From Pyxicephalus adspersus (lineage: Eukaryota > Chordata > Amphibia > Anura > Pyxicephalidae): a stretch of DNA of 64,000 bases. The stretch is from contig NC_092864.1 in NCBI RefSeq assembly GCF_032062135.1, positions 15,610,520-15,674,519 of the forward strand. The letters run 5' to 3'. The position numbers and the translations under genes were made by a program. The notes under the pieces are model-generated. The model saw only the letters and a program-made list of their open reading frames with translations, had not been told where the DNA came from and ran no database searches. The number at the start of each line of letters is the position of its first letter. Position 1 is the first letter of the stretch. Below, in pieces: positions 1 through 10,680 of the stretch.

Positions 1-400
1 TATGTTATAAAGGTGCATTTGGTGTGCAGACCTATGGTAGACTGTCTTAATTGGTGACCTATGTATGTGGTCTACCTGTGATTTTGGGTGCATAATGTAA
101 TGGTGGCATATATTCTATGATCCAACAGTTGCCTAATCATTGGTCTGTAAGCACTGTCTGCTCTGAGTGACTTGTTGTTTATGGTTAGATAATGACCTGT
201 GGTCTTTGTTCTGATGCTGCCTTATTGTTCCTGGTCTGCTGACAGTCTATAGGCAATGGTAGTTTGTGGTCCATTGGTGGCCTATAGCCTATGGTTAGGT
301 GATGGGCTAAAGTCGGTGAACTGATAGTCACCTAAAGTCTATGATCTAATGGCGGCCAATAGTCTGTATTCTGACAGTGACCTTTGATCTATAGTTCATT
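1..400. repeat. Degenerate 25-bp minisatellite
   Basis: From about 240 to 395 the sequence falls into 25-base units of the form TGGTGGCCTATAGTCTATGG plus five bases. Five successive units from about 274 align without gaps, and looser copies reach back to the left edge. The array probably continues outside the window. It lies inside the receptor gene, downstream of its TM4 exon, and shows no coding signal. Confidence 0.7.
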
Positions 401-1049
401 TGACTTAAGAAACATTATTGTCAATATTTAGAATCCCTACAAATCTTTATGATTATATTGACTGGTAAAATATTTTTCTATCTCGCATTAATTACAATCA
501 CATTTCCTAGATTACAGTTACAATCATATTTTCCTCCATTCTGCTCATGTGACCTGGCATTTAATTGTGTGAATTTTGGTCAGTGACCAATCTATGATCG
601 GTTGACCATGGGGTTATGGGCCTCCAATGCAGGTAGAAAAGTGGAGAACAGCGATAAGGTACTAAAAATAATCTCAGTGTATTTCGTAAATAATCTTTGC
701 ATAGTGTTGGCATACAGGGATAGATTTATCTTATTAATAAATAAAATTTTATCTTACTCTTTGTTCTCTTTGAGATATTTGAGTGTCATCCAGGGAACAA
801 CAAACAGTACCGGAGTCCCTGTGGAGGAGGAAAAATATCAGTTAAAAAAAAGAAATGTATTGCAGTTTAACAGTTTTTAGATATGGCAGCTGAATTATTT
901 TAAGGCTTTTTTTCATTTGGTGATCTAAATCTCCAGATAGTGAATGTATATTCACTATACAGTAACTGTGGAGGAGCAGAGTTGTCTACTAAAGACGAGA
1001 AAGGCCTGAACAATTCTACTGGAGAGGATAAACCATCATGAGAGATAAA
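401..1049. other. Intronic sequence, nothing recognised
   Basis: AT-rich intron of the minus-strand receptor gene. The short open frames here resemble nothing known to me and have no splice-site or domain support. Confidence 0.5.
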
Positions 1050-1057
1050 ACCTAGAT

Positions 1058-1607
1058 CAGGGGTGTTCAAACTTTTTGCAAAGAGGGCCAGATTTGGTAA
1101 GGTGAAAATGTGTGGGGGCTGACTACTAACCAGGGTTAGTGTGGGTGTGGTCTGTGTGGGTCCCGCACAGCACACGCCCATCAGGGTCACGTGAGGGATT
1201 CCCTGTGTACAGAATCGGAGTGGGCATGGTCCGTGTGGGTCCGGCACAGCACACGCCCTCTAGGGTGATGTGAGGGATTCCCTGTGCACGGAATCTGTCA
1301 GTGCGTGGTCAGGGTGTGGTCAGGGCGGGGCCCGAACAGCACACGCCCACTATAATGACATAGGGGATTCCCTGTGCACACATGGGGACTCCCATCCTGC
1401 TGAATATGCCTGTCGAGTAGTGGGACGATAATTGCAAGGTGGTTAATCAACTTTAATGAAATATAAAATAGCTTTTTTTGTACACTTGTATTTTATACTG
1501 TGGTCAACAGAGCTGGCAGGTTGCATATTATTGATTTTATGACAGAAGCTGTGGGCCGGTGAACACGGGCCGCTTTTGGCCCCCAGGCCGGACTATGGAC
1601 ATTCCTG
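1058..1607. mobile_element. Non-autonomous hAT element with perfect 8-bp target duplication
   Basis: The element begins CAGGGGTGTTCAAACTTT and ends with the imperfect inverted form CCGGACTATGGACATTCCTG. It is flanked on both sides by ACCTAGAT (1050-1057 and 1608-1615), an exact 8-bp target duplication as hAT transposases make. No transposase is present. Most of the interior (about 1139-1390) is three copies of an 80-90 bp tandem repeat containing CAGCACACGCCC. The perfect duplication suggests a fairly young insertion. Confidence 0.85.
1139..1390. repeat. Internal tandem repeat, 3 copies of about 80-90 bp
   Basis: The landmark ACAGCACACGCCC recurs near 1166, 1245 and 1336, each time followed by GGGATTCCCTGTG. 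The first two copies are 79 bases apart. The third is longer because of an internal GTGGTCAGG duplication. The array is GC-rich and contained within the hAT element. Confidence 0.75.
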
Positions 1608-1615
1608 ACCTAGAT

Positions 1616-2195
1616 AATCTAGCAAACCTGGAATTATTTGTTTAAAGTTTATTTAAATTGTCTATTACGTGGGAAACCTCTGAAAACTTGGCCTATGTCA
1701 TAGCAGCCCACAGATTGAATTTTTAAAAGGTCAGTGAAATGGCAGATGTATTAATATAGCTTTTTGCACGTCTGGAATGATTTTTTTTTTGTAATAAATC
1801 ACAGTTGTCGTTTTAGTATTTCTTACTAATTTCAGCTGCAATCTGGTTCAGGATTGAAAACATTGGCCACGAAAAGCAAACCATTTTTAGGAAATCTATT
1901 TGAGCTTTTTTAGGATCAGCTAGATTGCCCTAGAATTTTTTTCAGTCTTTGAGTACTTTAGAATATCAGTCCAGAAATGTGGTTGGACTAAAGAGCACCT
2001 CCTTGTCCCCTCATTGTCATATCATACGTAGGAGCTGTCTTTAGTCTAGGTGAACTAGACAGGGGTGATAACAGGACTCGGAACGATCAACAGGTATTTA
2101 CTTATTTTAAATAGATGGAACAAAACACATGTAATAGTAAATGTAACTAAAAGGTACAAAATATAAAAAGTGTATTGTTAGAGTGTACATACATA
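1616..2195. other. Intronic sequence, nothing recognised
   Basis: I searched the minus strand for the receptor's TM5 exon (a PW motif followed by a conserved CW) and did not find it. Only AT-rich intron is visible. Confidence 0.45.
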
Positions 2196-2656
2196 CAGGT
2201 AGTCCCCGGGTTGCATACAAGATAGGGACTGTAGGTTTGTTCTTAAGTTGAATTCGTATGTAAGTTGGAACATGTACAATATTTAAAAAAAAAATGCAAT
2301 TAAGACAGATGTTTGTCTCAACATAATATTAGGCAGCATGGTGTCAGTTACTGTATAAAATCCTCACTGTGAGTTAATCACAAAGCAAAAAAAAAACCTT
2401 TATGGAACCTAGACATTTATTAACTTCTGGAGCAAGCGGTGCTTTGATATGCAAAAAGAAACACGTATAGTTTGTCTAGATCATTAAAGAGTTGCAAGAG
2501 GCCGCAGAAAGAGCTCAGTAAACCTCAGCTGTGTTTAGCAAAAGATTTCTTCTGCAAGTCATGCAAACTGCCCCCTCACCCTTCAAGCCTCTTTTCAGTT
2601 CAGTTCGTATCTACGAGGCGTTCATATGTCGGATGTCCTTAACCCAGGACTACCTG
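2196..2656. mobile_element. Tigger/mariner-like non-autonomous DNA transposon, copy 1
   Basis: Left end CAGGTAGTCCCCGGGTT and right end AACCCAGGACTACCTG form inverted termini. The interior motif TTGTTCTTAAGTTGAATT and the overall layout match a second copy at 52621-53099. CAG-ended termini and the TA duplication seen at the second copy fit the Tc1/mariner/pogo (Tigger) superfamily. No transposase frame is present. Confidence 0.7.
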
Positions 2657-2679
2657 AATTTAGGTATGGATACAAATTG

Positions 2680-2792
2680 GATGCAAAATTGGAACTTTCT
2701 ACTAGTATCCTAGATACTCATTGATACAAAATTGGAACTTTCTACTAGTATTCTAGATACTCATTGATACAAAATTGGAACTTTCTACTAGT
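2680..2792. repeat. 43-bp tandem repeat, about 2.6 copies
   Basis: Units starting at 2680, 2723 and 2766 read GATACAAAATTGGAACTTTC and onward, with only one or two substitutions between copies. The array begins 23 bases after the end of the Tigger-like element. The near-identity of the copies points to recent expansion. Confidence 0.9.
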
Positions 2793-3046
2793 TTTAACCA
2801 AATCATTAAAACATATTATTAACATGTTGTGGCTTTTGCAGACATCAAAGGCACCTCAAGGCAAGGATGGGTGCAGATTGTCTTCTAACATCCATTTTTT
2901 AATTCAAGCATAAGCCAGCCTCAGGGATTTCCTCCTGCTTCCCTACTTTTATATTAATAGACATGCATGCTCATACTCAAAAAGGGTTTGGTTGAAAGAA
3001 ATGGTCTTGCGCCAGTCATTCATTGTCATTGGGTTCATCCACTTAC

Positions 3047-3206
3047 CCCATCCAAGGTACAGGTACAAGGTGTAATTGTTCTTCTCAGAGAACACCGCTC
3101 CAATTAGCACTTTATACAGGTAAACCGCCTCCACTACAAACCAATAGTGATTGGCCAGAATACAATACTGCATTATTACTTGTGCCGTACGACACCCAAC
3201 TGCAGC
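3047..3206 (-). CDS. Class B1 GPCR (glucagon/GIP receptor subfamily), exon with TM3-TM4
   Basis: A 160-bp exon with acceptor TTATTACAG and donor GTAAGT, entered in phase 0 and left in phase 1. It encodes the first extracellular loop end with the conserved Cys (GCRTAQ), TM3 (QYCILANHYWFVVEAVYLY), the second intracellular loop and the start of TM4 ending LGW-G. CRTAQ and QYC match mammalian GIPR best. The TM4 Trp falls at residue 268 of the assembled frame, close to W274 of human GLP1R, which supports the exon set. Two usually constant positions differ: VEG is VEA, and YLH is YLY (also seen in GLP1R). The receptor would be a Gs-coupled plasma-membrane peptide receptor. The following TM5 exon is not found in the window. 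Confidence 0.88.
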
Positions 3207-4002
3207 CTGTAATAATGACATTCTATGTTAAAGCAATGCCTATATATCAACTAAATAAAATGTTTAAATAGCTTTGTATGAAACACATAATCATTTGTCT
3301 TGTTTCACATTGAAGGAAATCATTCTTCTCAATGGCTGCAATTAGACAACTAATGCAGATGGGATGACTAGTTAGAATACAATAAATTTCGAGTTTCAAA
3401 ACTATTTGTTCAGTTTGAACAGAAAACATAAAAATCTCCAGGACTGAATAAAAATGCATCAGCATCAAATGTAAATAATCTGTAGGAATATTTTTTGCAG
3501 TTTTGTCCTTTCAGTTGCACAGAATACCTTAAATGTCAATGCGTTTCGGAAGTCTTAAGATGCCCCCTTCTTCAGGGATCACATATTCAGGAGGGCAGCA
3601 GTTGACATCCTATAATTACATTATTCCAAAAGGGAGCATAGTATGACCTTGGAATACATTGGCATTTTAGACAAATCTTTAAATGAAGAAAAGTACTCAA
3701 CTACAACAATCACATCTTCAGATCATTTATGTTGTTTGGCAATTGCATATTCCATTTCCCTTGGAGCTAATCCACTAATGCTTTTGGATTTATACTTGAG
3801 TATAAACTAGATTAACCCCCCCCTAAAAAAACCTTAAAAAAACATTCAACTATAATCCCCATCTGATCCAATACCACTGCAACTCCCGTTATATGGCAGA
3901 GTACAAAACACATTAAATACAGAGTTTATTTATCATCTGGAATGTATGGCAATATGGTATGATATCTTTTACCAATGGGGAGAAGAACAAAGTGACCCCA
4001 AC
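3207..4002. other. Intron between TM2 and TM3-4 exons
   Basis: The only noteworthy item is GCGTTTCG (3541) followed by CTTCTTCAGG (3567), a motif pair that recurs elsewhere in the window. The rest is AT-rich intron. Confidence 0.5.
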
Positions 4003-4159
4003 CTTGTTGCTGATCAGGACCTCCCAGTCAGAGACATCAATGATTTGCATTCCCCATCTCTTCTCCTGCAAAACATCCCTCACAATGACCGAGATTCCAC
4101 GTAGAGCAAAGGAGAAGAACAGATTGGCGTGGATGTAATTCCGTGTGCAGCGCAACTTT
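4003..4159 (-). CDS. Class B1 GPCR, exon with TM2 and first extracellular loop
   Basis: A 157-bp exon with acceptor ATATCTCTCCAG. Its first base completes an Arg codon begun in the preceding exon, and it ends in phase 0 before the weaker donor GTTGGG. It encodes [20 protein letters not shown], the hallmark TM2 start of glucagon-family receptors (CTRNYIH-NLF-SF-LR), then RDVLQEKRW and a loop ending LISNK. The RD after TM2 and the SF-LR spacing are GIPR-like. The first extracellular loop is about four residues longer than human GIPR as I recall it. All conserved TM2 residues I can compare are intact. Confidence 0.9.
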
Positions 4160-4305
4160 CTGGAGAGATATCAAGAAATCGGAAGATTGTGCCAGTTAGT
4201 AAAGTCATCAGGGCTGCTCAAGAAATGGGGGGAAAGCCCACTAGGACCCAGGACCCACCGGCCTAATGTCCTGCATGTCAATAAAGGAAGGGTGGGAACA
4301 CTTAC

Positions 4306-4412
4306 CGACACATGGTAAGGATCAGCAAGGATGACAGGAGCGCCAACAACGACACCGAATACCCAACAGTGTATAGGGCTCTAAAACTGAGTAACAAGTC
4401 TCTTGTCACCAC
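4306..4412 (-). CDS. Class B1 GPCR, exon with TM1
   Basis: A 107-bp exon with acceptor TGTCTGTGTTTTCCAG and donor GTAAGTG, starting in phase 0 and ending two bases into an Arg codon (CG|A). It encodes a short stalk (VVTRDLLLSFRAL) and then YTVGYSVSLLALLSSLLIL, the TM1 signature of glucagon-family receptors (YTVGY-SL). There are 23 residues between the last ectodomain Cys and YTVG, the same as in human GCGR. That match decided the donor chosen for the preceding exon. Confidence 0.9.
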
Positions 4413-4969
4413 CTGGAAAACACAGACAAATCATTCATTCATCAAATACCTTCTTAATATTCAAATCACAAATTTGGTAACTCTGACAGGTGCCCTTTAA
4501 TTATGTTACACAAAAAACAAGTTAAAAATTACCCAAGGAAATGAATGACATTTTGCAATCTCCAGGTGGACTTGGGTTTGGGAAATCAGAATTTATTAAT
4601 CTACTCAAATTTCCTACAGAATCATTATTGCATTCCAAATGGACCGGAATAATTCCGCAATGTTACATATTCACATTTATCAGTAGTTGAATTTTAAACA
4701 TGTTGATTTTTGCCAGAGGATAACAAAGTTTACTTGTCAAAACAGGCAAACCCAACTCTTTCTCTATTCATGGGATGTGCGAATTGCTAATATAAATTTG
4801 ATGCCTGTGTTAATGATAAAAATTGTTGCTGAATTTGAATTGTAGATAATGGTATGGCAAAGAGAAACGATCAGGATGCTAAAATTATCTATCTATGTGA
4901 TTTTCTAAACTACTGTAAGATATAGTAGGCCTGTACTCTTTCTATCTAAACATTTAGGCAATTAATGTA
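4413..4969. other. Intronic sequence, nothing recognised
   Basis: AT-rich intron between the TM1 exon and the TCTA array. No repeat family or exon could be recognised. Confidence 0.45.
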
Positions 4970-5940
4970 GTATGTATCTATCTATCCACCCACTGATCAA
5001 CCTATCTCCCCATCTATCCATGTTTATCTATCACCTATGTATCAATCCATCTATCCATCTATTGATCTATGTGTCCATCTACCTATCCATGTTTGTCTAT
5101 CTATCTACATTTACTGTCTACTCACTGGACTATCGATCTATCTATAAATCTATTTACCCATATATCCATCTGTCTATCAATCTATCCATTGAACTATTTT
5201 TCTATTTATCCATCTATCGATCCATCTAAGTACATCTATCTACACATTGATATGCATCTATTGATCTACCTATCATCTATCTATCTATCTATCTATCCAT
5301 CCATCCATCTATCAATGTCTATCTTTCTACCTATCTGTCTGTGGGTCTATCCATCTCTTTATCCACACATCAATTTATCTATCGATCCATCTATCTATAC
5401 ATCAATTGATTGTTTCATTTATCTATCTGTCCATCTATCCACCCATCAATTTACCCATCAATCCATCTGTCTATTAGTCTATCTCTTGATTACTTTTTCT
5501 ATCCATCCATCAATCAATCCATCCATCCATCGACCCATGTGACTATCTAACTTAATCTATCTACCCATTGATTTATCTATTGATCTATTTATCATCTATT
5601 TATACATGCCAATCTTTCTACCTATCTATCTATGAATCTATCCATCCATCTATCCACACATCATTTTTTTCATCCATCCATTCATCAATCAATTCATCAA
5701 TCCATGTGTCCATCTAGCTACATCTACTATCTACCCACTGATCCCTCTATTGATCTATCTATCATCTATTTATCCATGTCTATCTATCTATCTATCTATC
5801 TATCCAGATATCAATTACCTATGGATCCATCTATCTATTGATTAATTTCATCTTGTGTCCATCTATCTAATATTTACCCATCAATCTATCAATCAATCAA
5901 TCATTTATCTATTAATCTATCCATGTCTGTTTATCGATCG

Positions 5941-5993
<53 letters not shown>

Positions 5994-6010
5994 CCTACCA
6001 ACCTATCATT
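4970..6010. repeat. Long degenerate TCTA/GATA microsatellite
   Basis: About 1 kb of (TCTA)n with many CCATCTAT and CAATCTAT variants, ending in a nearly pure run at about 5936-5993. Three frames stay open for long stretches only because the 4-base period gives a repeating Tyr-Leu-Ser-Ile peptide; these are not genes. Similar blocks (TCTTTCTACCTATC at 5322 and 5612) suggest a higher-order unit of about 290 bp. On the minus (transcribed) strand of the receptor this is a GATA repeat within an intron. Confidence 0.95.
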
Positions 6011-6432
6011 CTAATTTATAAAAATCATAATAATTGTTTGTGGATCCCACATGTAGGTTTCTAATAAGAACACACAACAAGAGTTGCTTCCTTGCAGGTA
6101 CTCTTCATCTAATTGAAACTTTCAATGAGGCTACATAAAAAAAGAAAGAGCGGTAGGAATCACTGCTCTGATCCAGTCACTATTTATTTAAACTTGAACA
6201 GGATTTTCTTTTTTTCAACAAAATATAAAAGACAAGCACGCAAGGCATTTAAAAATAAAAAACTCAAGACTTAAATTTTGAAGGTAAATTTAAAAAATGC
6301 AATAGTTCATATTCAATTTACTTTTTTTTTGTATTCGGTTTTCTAGTACTGATAATAAAGAAATAGAATAATTTCCCGGCCACTACATTTAAAATAATAA
6401 TTGGAAAACAAAATCCTACAGTTTAACCTCAC
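6011..6432. other. Intronic sequence, nothing recognised
   Basis: AT-rich intron between the GATA repeat and the fourth receptor exon, with short homopolymer runs only. Confidence 0.45.
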
Positions 6433-6554
6433 CTCATCTCTTGTCACCTCCATCTCATCATCGCATTGTGATGAGTTCCTCCAAGCCTGAGTCCCATTAA
6501 TCATCTCCCACTGGCCATCTAGACCCCAGCGTCTTGATACCAGCCCGTTCTTCA
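6433..6554 (-). CDS. Class B1 GPCR, distal ectodomain exon (altered cysteine)
   Basis: A 122-bp exon with acceptor GTGTGTGTTGGCAG and donor GTGAGG, entered in phase 1 and left in phase 0. It encodes VKNGLVSRRWGLDGQWEM followed by INGTQAWRNSSQC and an acidic tail. DGQW, the WR-SQC motif and two N-glycosylation sequons (NGT, NSS) are those of the glucagon-receptor ectodomain. In the family the Trp at 6526-6528 (TGG, residue 96) is a Cys (C100 in GCGR, C104 in GLP1R) that pairs with the CNRT cysteine. Here it is lost while its partner is kept. A single base (TGC to TGG) explains it. The frame, both splice sites and the other cysteines are intact. Confidence 0.85.
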
Positions 6555-7389
6555 CTGCCAACACACACAGAATTTTCTGTCTGAGAACAATCCTGTACAT
6601 TCTGAAACACTTAGCAATGTCAAAATGTATTGAATTATGATGAAACAACTTAGGATACAGGATGACTGCATATGGGGGTTGTATTTAGTTAGCTTCATGC
6701 ATACGGGACAACCAGAATAACTTTCTTTGCAAAGCTTCACCCCTTGTATCATATGATTATTTTAAAGATTTTTTATTACTGAGCATTTTTTTCACTTTCA
6801 TTTAATTTGTTTGCTTTATTTGTCAGTGTTGCATAACAAGAAATTATGAAAACATTCGAACAGGCTTTCTTTAAAAAAAATATAAATAACATTGCCAGAA
6901 ACATCATTTTTGCATAATTTAAAATTGGACAAATTAAAGAATTCAATATATAATTTTTATTAAGAGTACAAATAACTTAAAAACACATTTGTTAAATATA
7001 TTTTAGGCTATAGATTCCAAAGAAATTAAAACATGTTTTTGCAAAGCAATACTGCCAAAGGAAAGTCCAGTTTATTCTAACAAATACACATGCTTTGTTG
7101 CTTTATGTAATAAAAAATTATTTTTGAATAAAAAGGTCTAAAAAAATGTTCTGGCCCATTAAGGGAGGTGTACAAGCACCAAAGCTTAGGTAGTTAATAA
7201 AAGCATTGTGAGAATATACTATTGGAGACAACACGGGGCCACAATTCTGGGCTGTATACATAGACCAACAAACTAGAGATAAAGAAAAACAGTTCCAAGC
7301 TTTCCCTATACCCCCCGCACCTCCATTTCTTAATATTTCCTTATTATTTTAATAGATTTCCATAAAACTAATGTGATCTATGACCATAC
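6555..7389. other. Intronic sequence, nothing recognised
   Basis: AT-rich intron between ectodomain exons with no recognisable transposon or exon. Confidence 0.45.
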
Positions 7390-7497
7390 CTTTCTGGAAC
7401 CAGGGAAGATAATAAGGACAAGAAACACTAGTGGTAGCCCCGGGTGTGCCATCTGGCCAGCAGGCATACATGTCAAATGTGCGGTTACAGTGCAGCC
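7390..7497 (-). CDS. Class B1 GPCR, central ectodomain exon
   Basis: A 108-bp exon with acceptor TTTTTTTTATAG and donor GTATGG, entered in phase 1 and left in phase 1. It encodes [19 protein letters not shown] and then [29 protein letters not shown] is almost the GLP1R sequence, while FDMY matches GIPR. Three of the six ectodomain cysteines lie here (residues 54, 63 and 77). The usual CPWYLPW is CPYYLPW. NRT is the conserved N-glycosylation site. The exon forms part of the hormone-binding domain outside the cell. Confidence 0.92.
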
Positions 7498-8072
7498 CTA
7501 TAAAAAAAAAATAAAAGGAGAATAAGGTGGAGTAATGAGATTGTACAACACACATAAACTCAAGAATGACCATTACAAGAAGACTTGGTGCCACTAAGGA
7601 AGATTTCACCATTGCAAGGAAGGGGATGATATGGGGGCCACAATTCCGGCACAACATGTTCGGAAAGCTAAGAAGCTTTCAACAAGATTGGCAGTAGAGA
7701 TTATAGTACAGGTAAGGTTAAGTGATAATTGCTTTCTTTGCAGGAATTACTTAAACAAAGAAAGTCGCAGAAGGTAGCAACCCCCAGGACCGTCATTGGG
7801 GGGGGGGGGGGCAAGGGGTACTCCTACCAGGCCCCAATTATAGGAACTTGACTTTTTTCTATCAATGTTGGAAATTTTAGATATGGGGAGGGGGGACAGG
7901 AAGTTTACCTAGTATGGGGTTCAGAGATTTTTGATGGCAGCCCCACCAACTTGATTCTTTTGAGAGCAATCTAGTGTTCATTAGGCAAATAGGGGTTGAA
8001 ATACTACAACTGTTTAGCAAAGTAAATTATCTCCTTTTCGCTTAGCTTGGTGAACGAGGTGAAGCTCTGCTG

Positions 8073-8108
<36 letters not shown>

Positions 8109-8392
8109 CAACAGTAATATACTTTCTGCATGGTATGTTCAGCAATATTTACTTGCTTAAAAATATTTAAACATTTAAGTATAGCTAACTTTTTCCCTTT
8201 TCAATCTGCCCATTTAATATTAGATTCCCAATAATGACAAGATTCATCCAATTAAGGCTATAATGTCATTTGCTTTATGTATTTTTTCTCTTTTTTTTTT
8301 GTAGTCACTGAAAAATAAAGCACAAATTAGCCCAGAGTCTATTTTCCTTTCAGTGACAACGTACAAATTTGAAAAGGATGGTGTCAACTAAC
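7498..8392. other. Intron with G-run and TA microsatellite
   Basis: Contains a run of G at about 7799-7811 and (TA)n at 8077-8106. Otherwise AT-rich intron between the second and third receptor exons. Confidence 0.6.
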
Positions 8393-8489
8393 CCAAAGGT
8401 CGAGGTGTACTTGTCATCCATTGGTAGCACTCATCTTTATATCGCATCCACTCTTCAACTGTTTTTTCCAGAACCTTTCCTGCAACACT
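8393..8489 (-). CDS. Class B1 GPCR, N-terminal ectodomain helix exon
   Basis: An exon of 95 or 97 bp with donor GTTAGT and a pyrimidine-rich acceptor ending TTATTACAG-AG. It encodes SVAGKVLEKTVEEWMRYKDE followed by CYQWMTSTPRPL. This is the amphipathic N-terminal helix (W--Y---C) that contacts the peptide hormone, with the first conserved ectodomain Cys (residue 39). The last base starts the Gly codon finished by the next exon. Two acceptors are possible, two bases apart. Use of the inner one (exon starting at 8487) keeps frame with the proposed signal-peptide exon at 38670-38725. Confidence 0.85.
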
Positions 8490-8667
8490 CTGTAATAAAG
8501 ATACCAGAAAACAAAGCTTTTTTTCACATATGTAATATATAGTATTAACTCTGATTACACATTCTTGTATTCTTGACATTTAACAAAGTATACCATTGTT
8601 AAAAGATCAGGAACATTGGTTTCTTTTTGTTGTTATAGAAAGTATATATTCAGAAAGTCCTGATTAT

Positions 8668-9040
8668 CACACCTGTCTAAGCTTGGTGGACATCCCATTC
8701 CAAAACCAGGGCTGTCAATAAGGGGCTGTCCTGCGCTTTGTGGCTATACCAGCTTCCATTTTTCTGGAAAGGGTTTTTTTCAAGAACTTGGAGCATGTCT
8801 GTACGAATTTGGATCCTTTTAGTCAAAAGAACATTTGTAAGACCGATACTAATGTTTGATGAGAACATTGGCTCAACATTGGTGTCCAAGGACTTTAAGG
8901 ACCTTAGCATTGTGCACAGGGGGGAAATAAAAAGGTTCTCCAAACTTTTGCAACATGTCTGGAAGCATTCAGCTATCTACGGGTCTTTGTATGTTGGTAA
9001 CATTTACAGAACCCTTCCATTGGGAGGGTTGTCCTCCTAA
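8668..9040 (-). mobile_element. Tc1/mariner transposon fragment
   Basis: The plus strand carries phrases I recognise as the antisense of a common vertebrate Tc1-type transposon: TGGACATCCCATTCCAAAAC, then AGCTTCCATTTTTCTGGAAA, and later GCATTGTGCACAGGGGG. Both terminal inverted repeats and most of the transposase are missing. It is a decayed piece inside intron 1 of the receptor. The family call rests on memory of related sequences. Confidence 0.65.
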
Positions 9041-10302
9041 CTTTGACCATAGATCAATGGCGGTGATCTGATGTCTACAAACCTTTGACTATATAGTGTA
9101 CTTGTGACATCACAGTATGGCCATCTATGGCCATTTTAATGATTTTGAGATGTACTACACAATTATGGACAATCCTATATAAATGCTCTTAGGTTAGGGG
9201 GCTTTTAGTTAATTATCATTTTCTGATTAGCCCAGCATTTTTATTATAGCTTACATTTAGCCTAAATATACTTATCAGGATCATTACTATCCAGCTTGCC
9301 ATGCTCAATGTAGATTTGAGCTGCTTGTGCTTGAACATGGTGACATATTCACTTTCAAAATAAGTGAATAGAGGTCATGGTATGCATACATACACCTCCA
9401 ATTAAATATTTTTTCTTCAAGTGACTTTTACACTTTTATATACCTAATGCTCCTTGGTTTTATGATTTTATTGGAACATTGGAGACATATGCATGTCCTC
9501 TGAAACATTGAGACCCACCAGTGTGACTTAAACATGTCAAACCTCAACCTATTATCTCATTGAGTTATTGTTAACCATTGTTGACCATTCTTAGCTAGAA
9601 GCATCCATGTCTGACCCATGTATGACCCTAAAACCACATTATTCCCTATCAAATAAAGGTTTCAGAACAAAACCAGCAACGCAGATCATTTTAATTATTC
9701 ATATCATGTTGATCCTATTGATATGCATCAAGTAAATCCTTCTATATCCCTTTCATTAAGCACATTATAGAATATGACGCATTAAGGTTGTTAAACAGAA
9801 TTATATAACACTGCTCATTATAGAGAAATTATTTCCTGCACTACAGAACCCCGTGAATAATTAGAAATATTCAATGAATGTGATGAGCAATTGCACATAA
9901 TTAAAAACTTGGTCTCCAACGCAGATCACCCTAATTATAGAAGGCACAAGAAGATCCTACTGGAACCCTGATGATGGAAGGCTACAAATGGAACTAATCA
10001 GGTGCATCTCCTCGCCCTAATTTTATATATTCAGATTAGTGTTCTATTGCCATCAATGTATTTTTAATGACATTTTTAATGGTGGTTCTTATAAAGGGTT
10101 GTGACGCCAGTTTATTCAGGATTATATTTATTAATGCTATTAAAAATACTCTACTTTTAATCACCAACTAATAACTTTGAGTGGGGAGGAATACAAAATG
10201 AATGTATTTTTATTGATACAACTCTAAATGCCAACAATAACCAACATGCCTCTTTGTAAAGTGCTTGGGTATTTAGACATTTTGCTATTTTATATAATGT
10301 AT
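9041..10302. other. Intron 1, no recognised element
   Basis: AT-rich. The phrase CAACGCAGATCA followed by TTAATTA-like sequence occurs twice (about 9677 and 9918), a possible old local duplication. No coding signal. Confidence 0.4.
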
Positions 10303-10303
10303 G

Positions 10304-10352
<49 letters not shown>
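10303..10352. repeat. (TA)n microsatellite
   Basis: About 50 bases of uninterrupted TA dinucleotides after a short (GTAT)n lead-in. Confidence 0.97.
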
Positions 10353-10355
<3 letters not shown>

Positions 10356-10504
10356 TCTTTTTATGTTTCCAAGATTTTTATTAAAAGGAAAAATAGTGAA
10401 AAGCTTTACAACAAACATTCCCTGACCTTTCTAGCTCTATGCACTGTGAAGTCATTCATTCCCAAGGATCCTCAAAAATCACACCAGAAATGTTAAATTA
10501 AAAT

Positions 10505-10680
10505 CCACTCCAGTAGTTAGACACATTCAGCTTGACTTGGTCTTGTAATGTGGAAGATGTTTCAGAGCTTTCCAAGCTACTTTATCAGTTTAGAATTGAC
10601 TAAGTTGCTTAGAAAGCTGTGAAACGTCTTCAACAATACAAGAACAAGTCTGGCTGAATGTGACTAACTATTAGCAGTGG
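10505..10680. mobile_element. Foldback (long inverted repeat) MITE
   Basis: Left arm CCACTCCAGTAGTTAG with CACATTCAGC and right arm GCTGAATGTGACTAACTATT with CAGTGG are inverted copies. Pairing continues through AAGATGTTTCAGAGCTTTCC and GAAAGCTGTGAAACGTCTTC. Nearly the whole 176 bp can fold into one hairpin. No coding capacity. Confidence 0.8.

Noticed and set aside
1..3046. TM5-TM7 exons of the receptor
   Set aside because: Looked for on the minus strand (PW...CW, N-F-IF, and the TM6-TM7 motifs) and not found; they should lie to the left of the window.
4972..6064. Several open frames of 69-157 codons rich in Ser-Ile-Tyr-Leu
   Set aside because: They are the translation of a 4-base repeat. 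Any frame of (TCTA)n without the TAG variants stays open.
8738..9040. 100-codon plus-strand frame (MWLYQLPFFWKG...)
   Set aside because: It is the antisense of a Tc1/mariner fragment.
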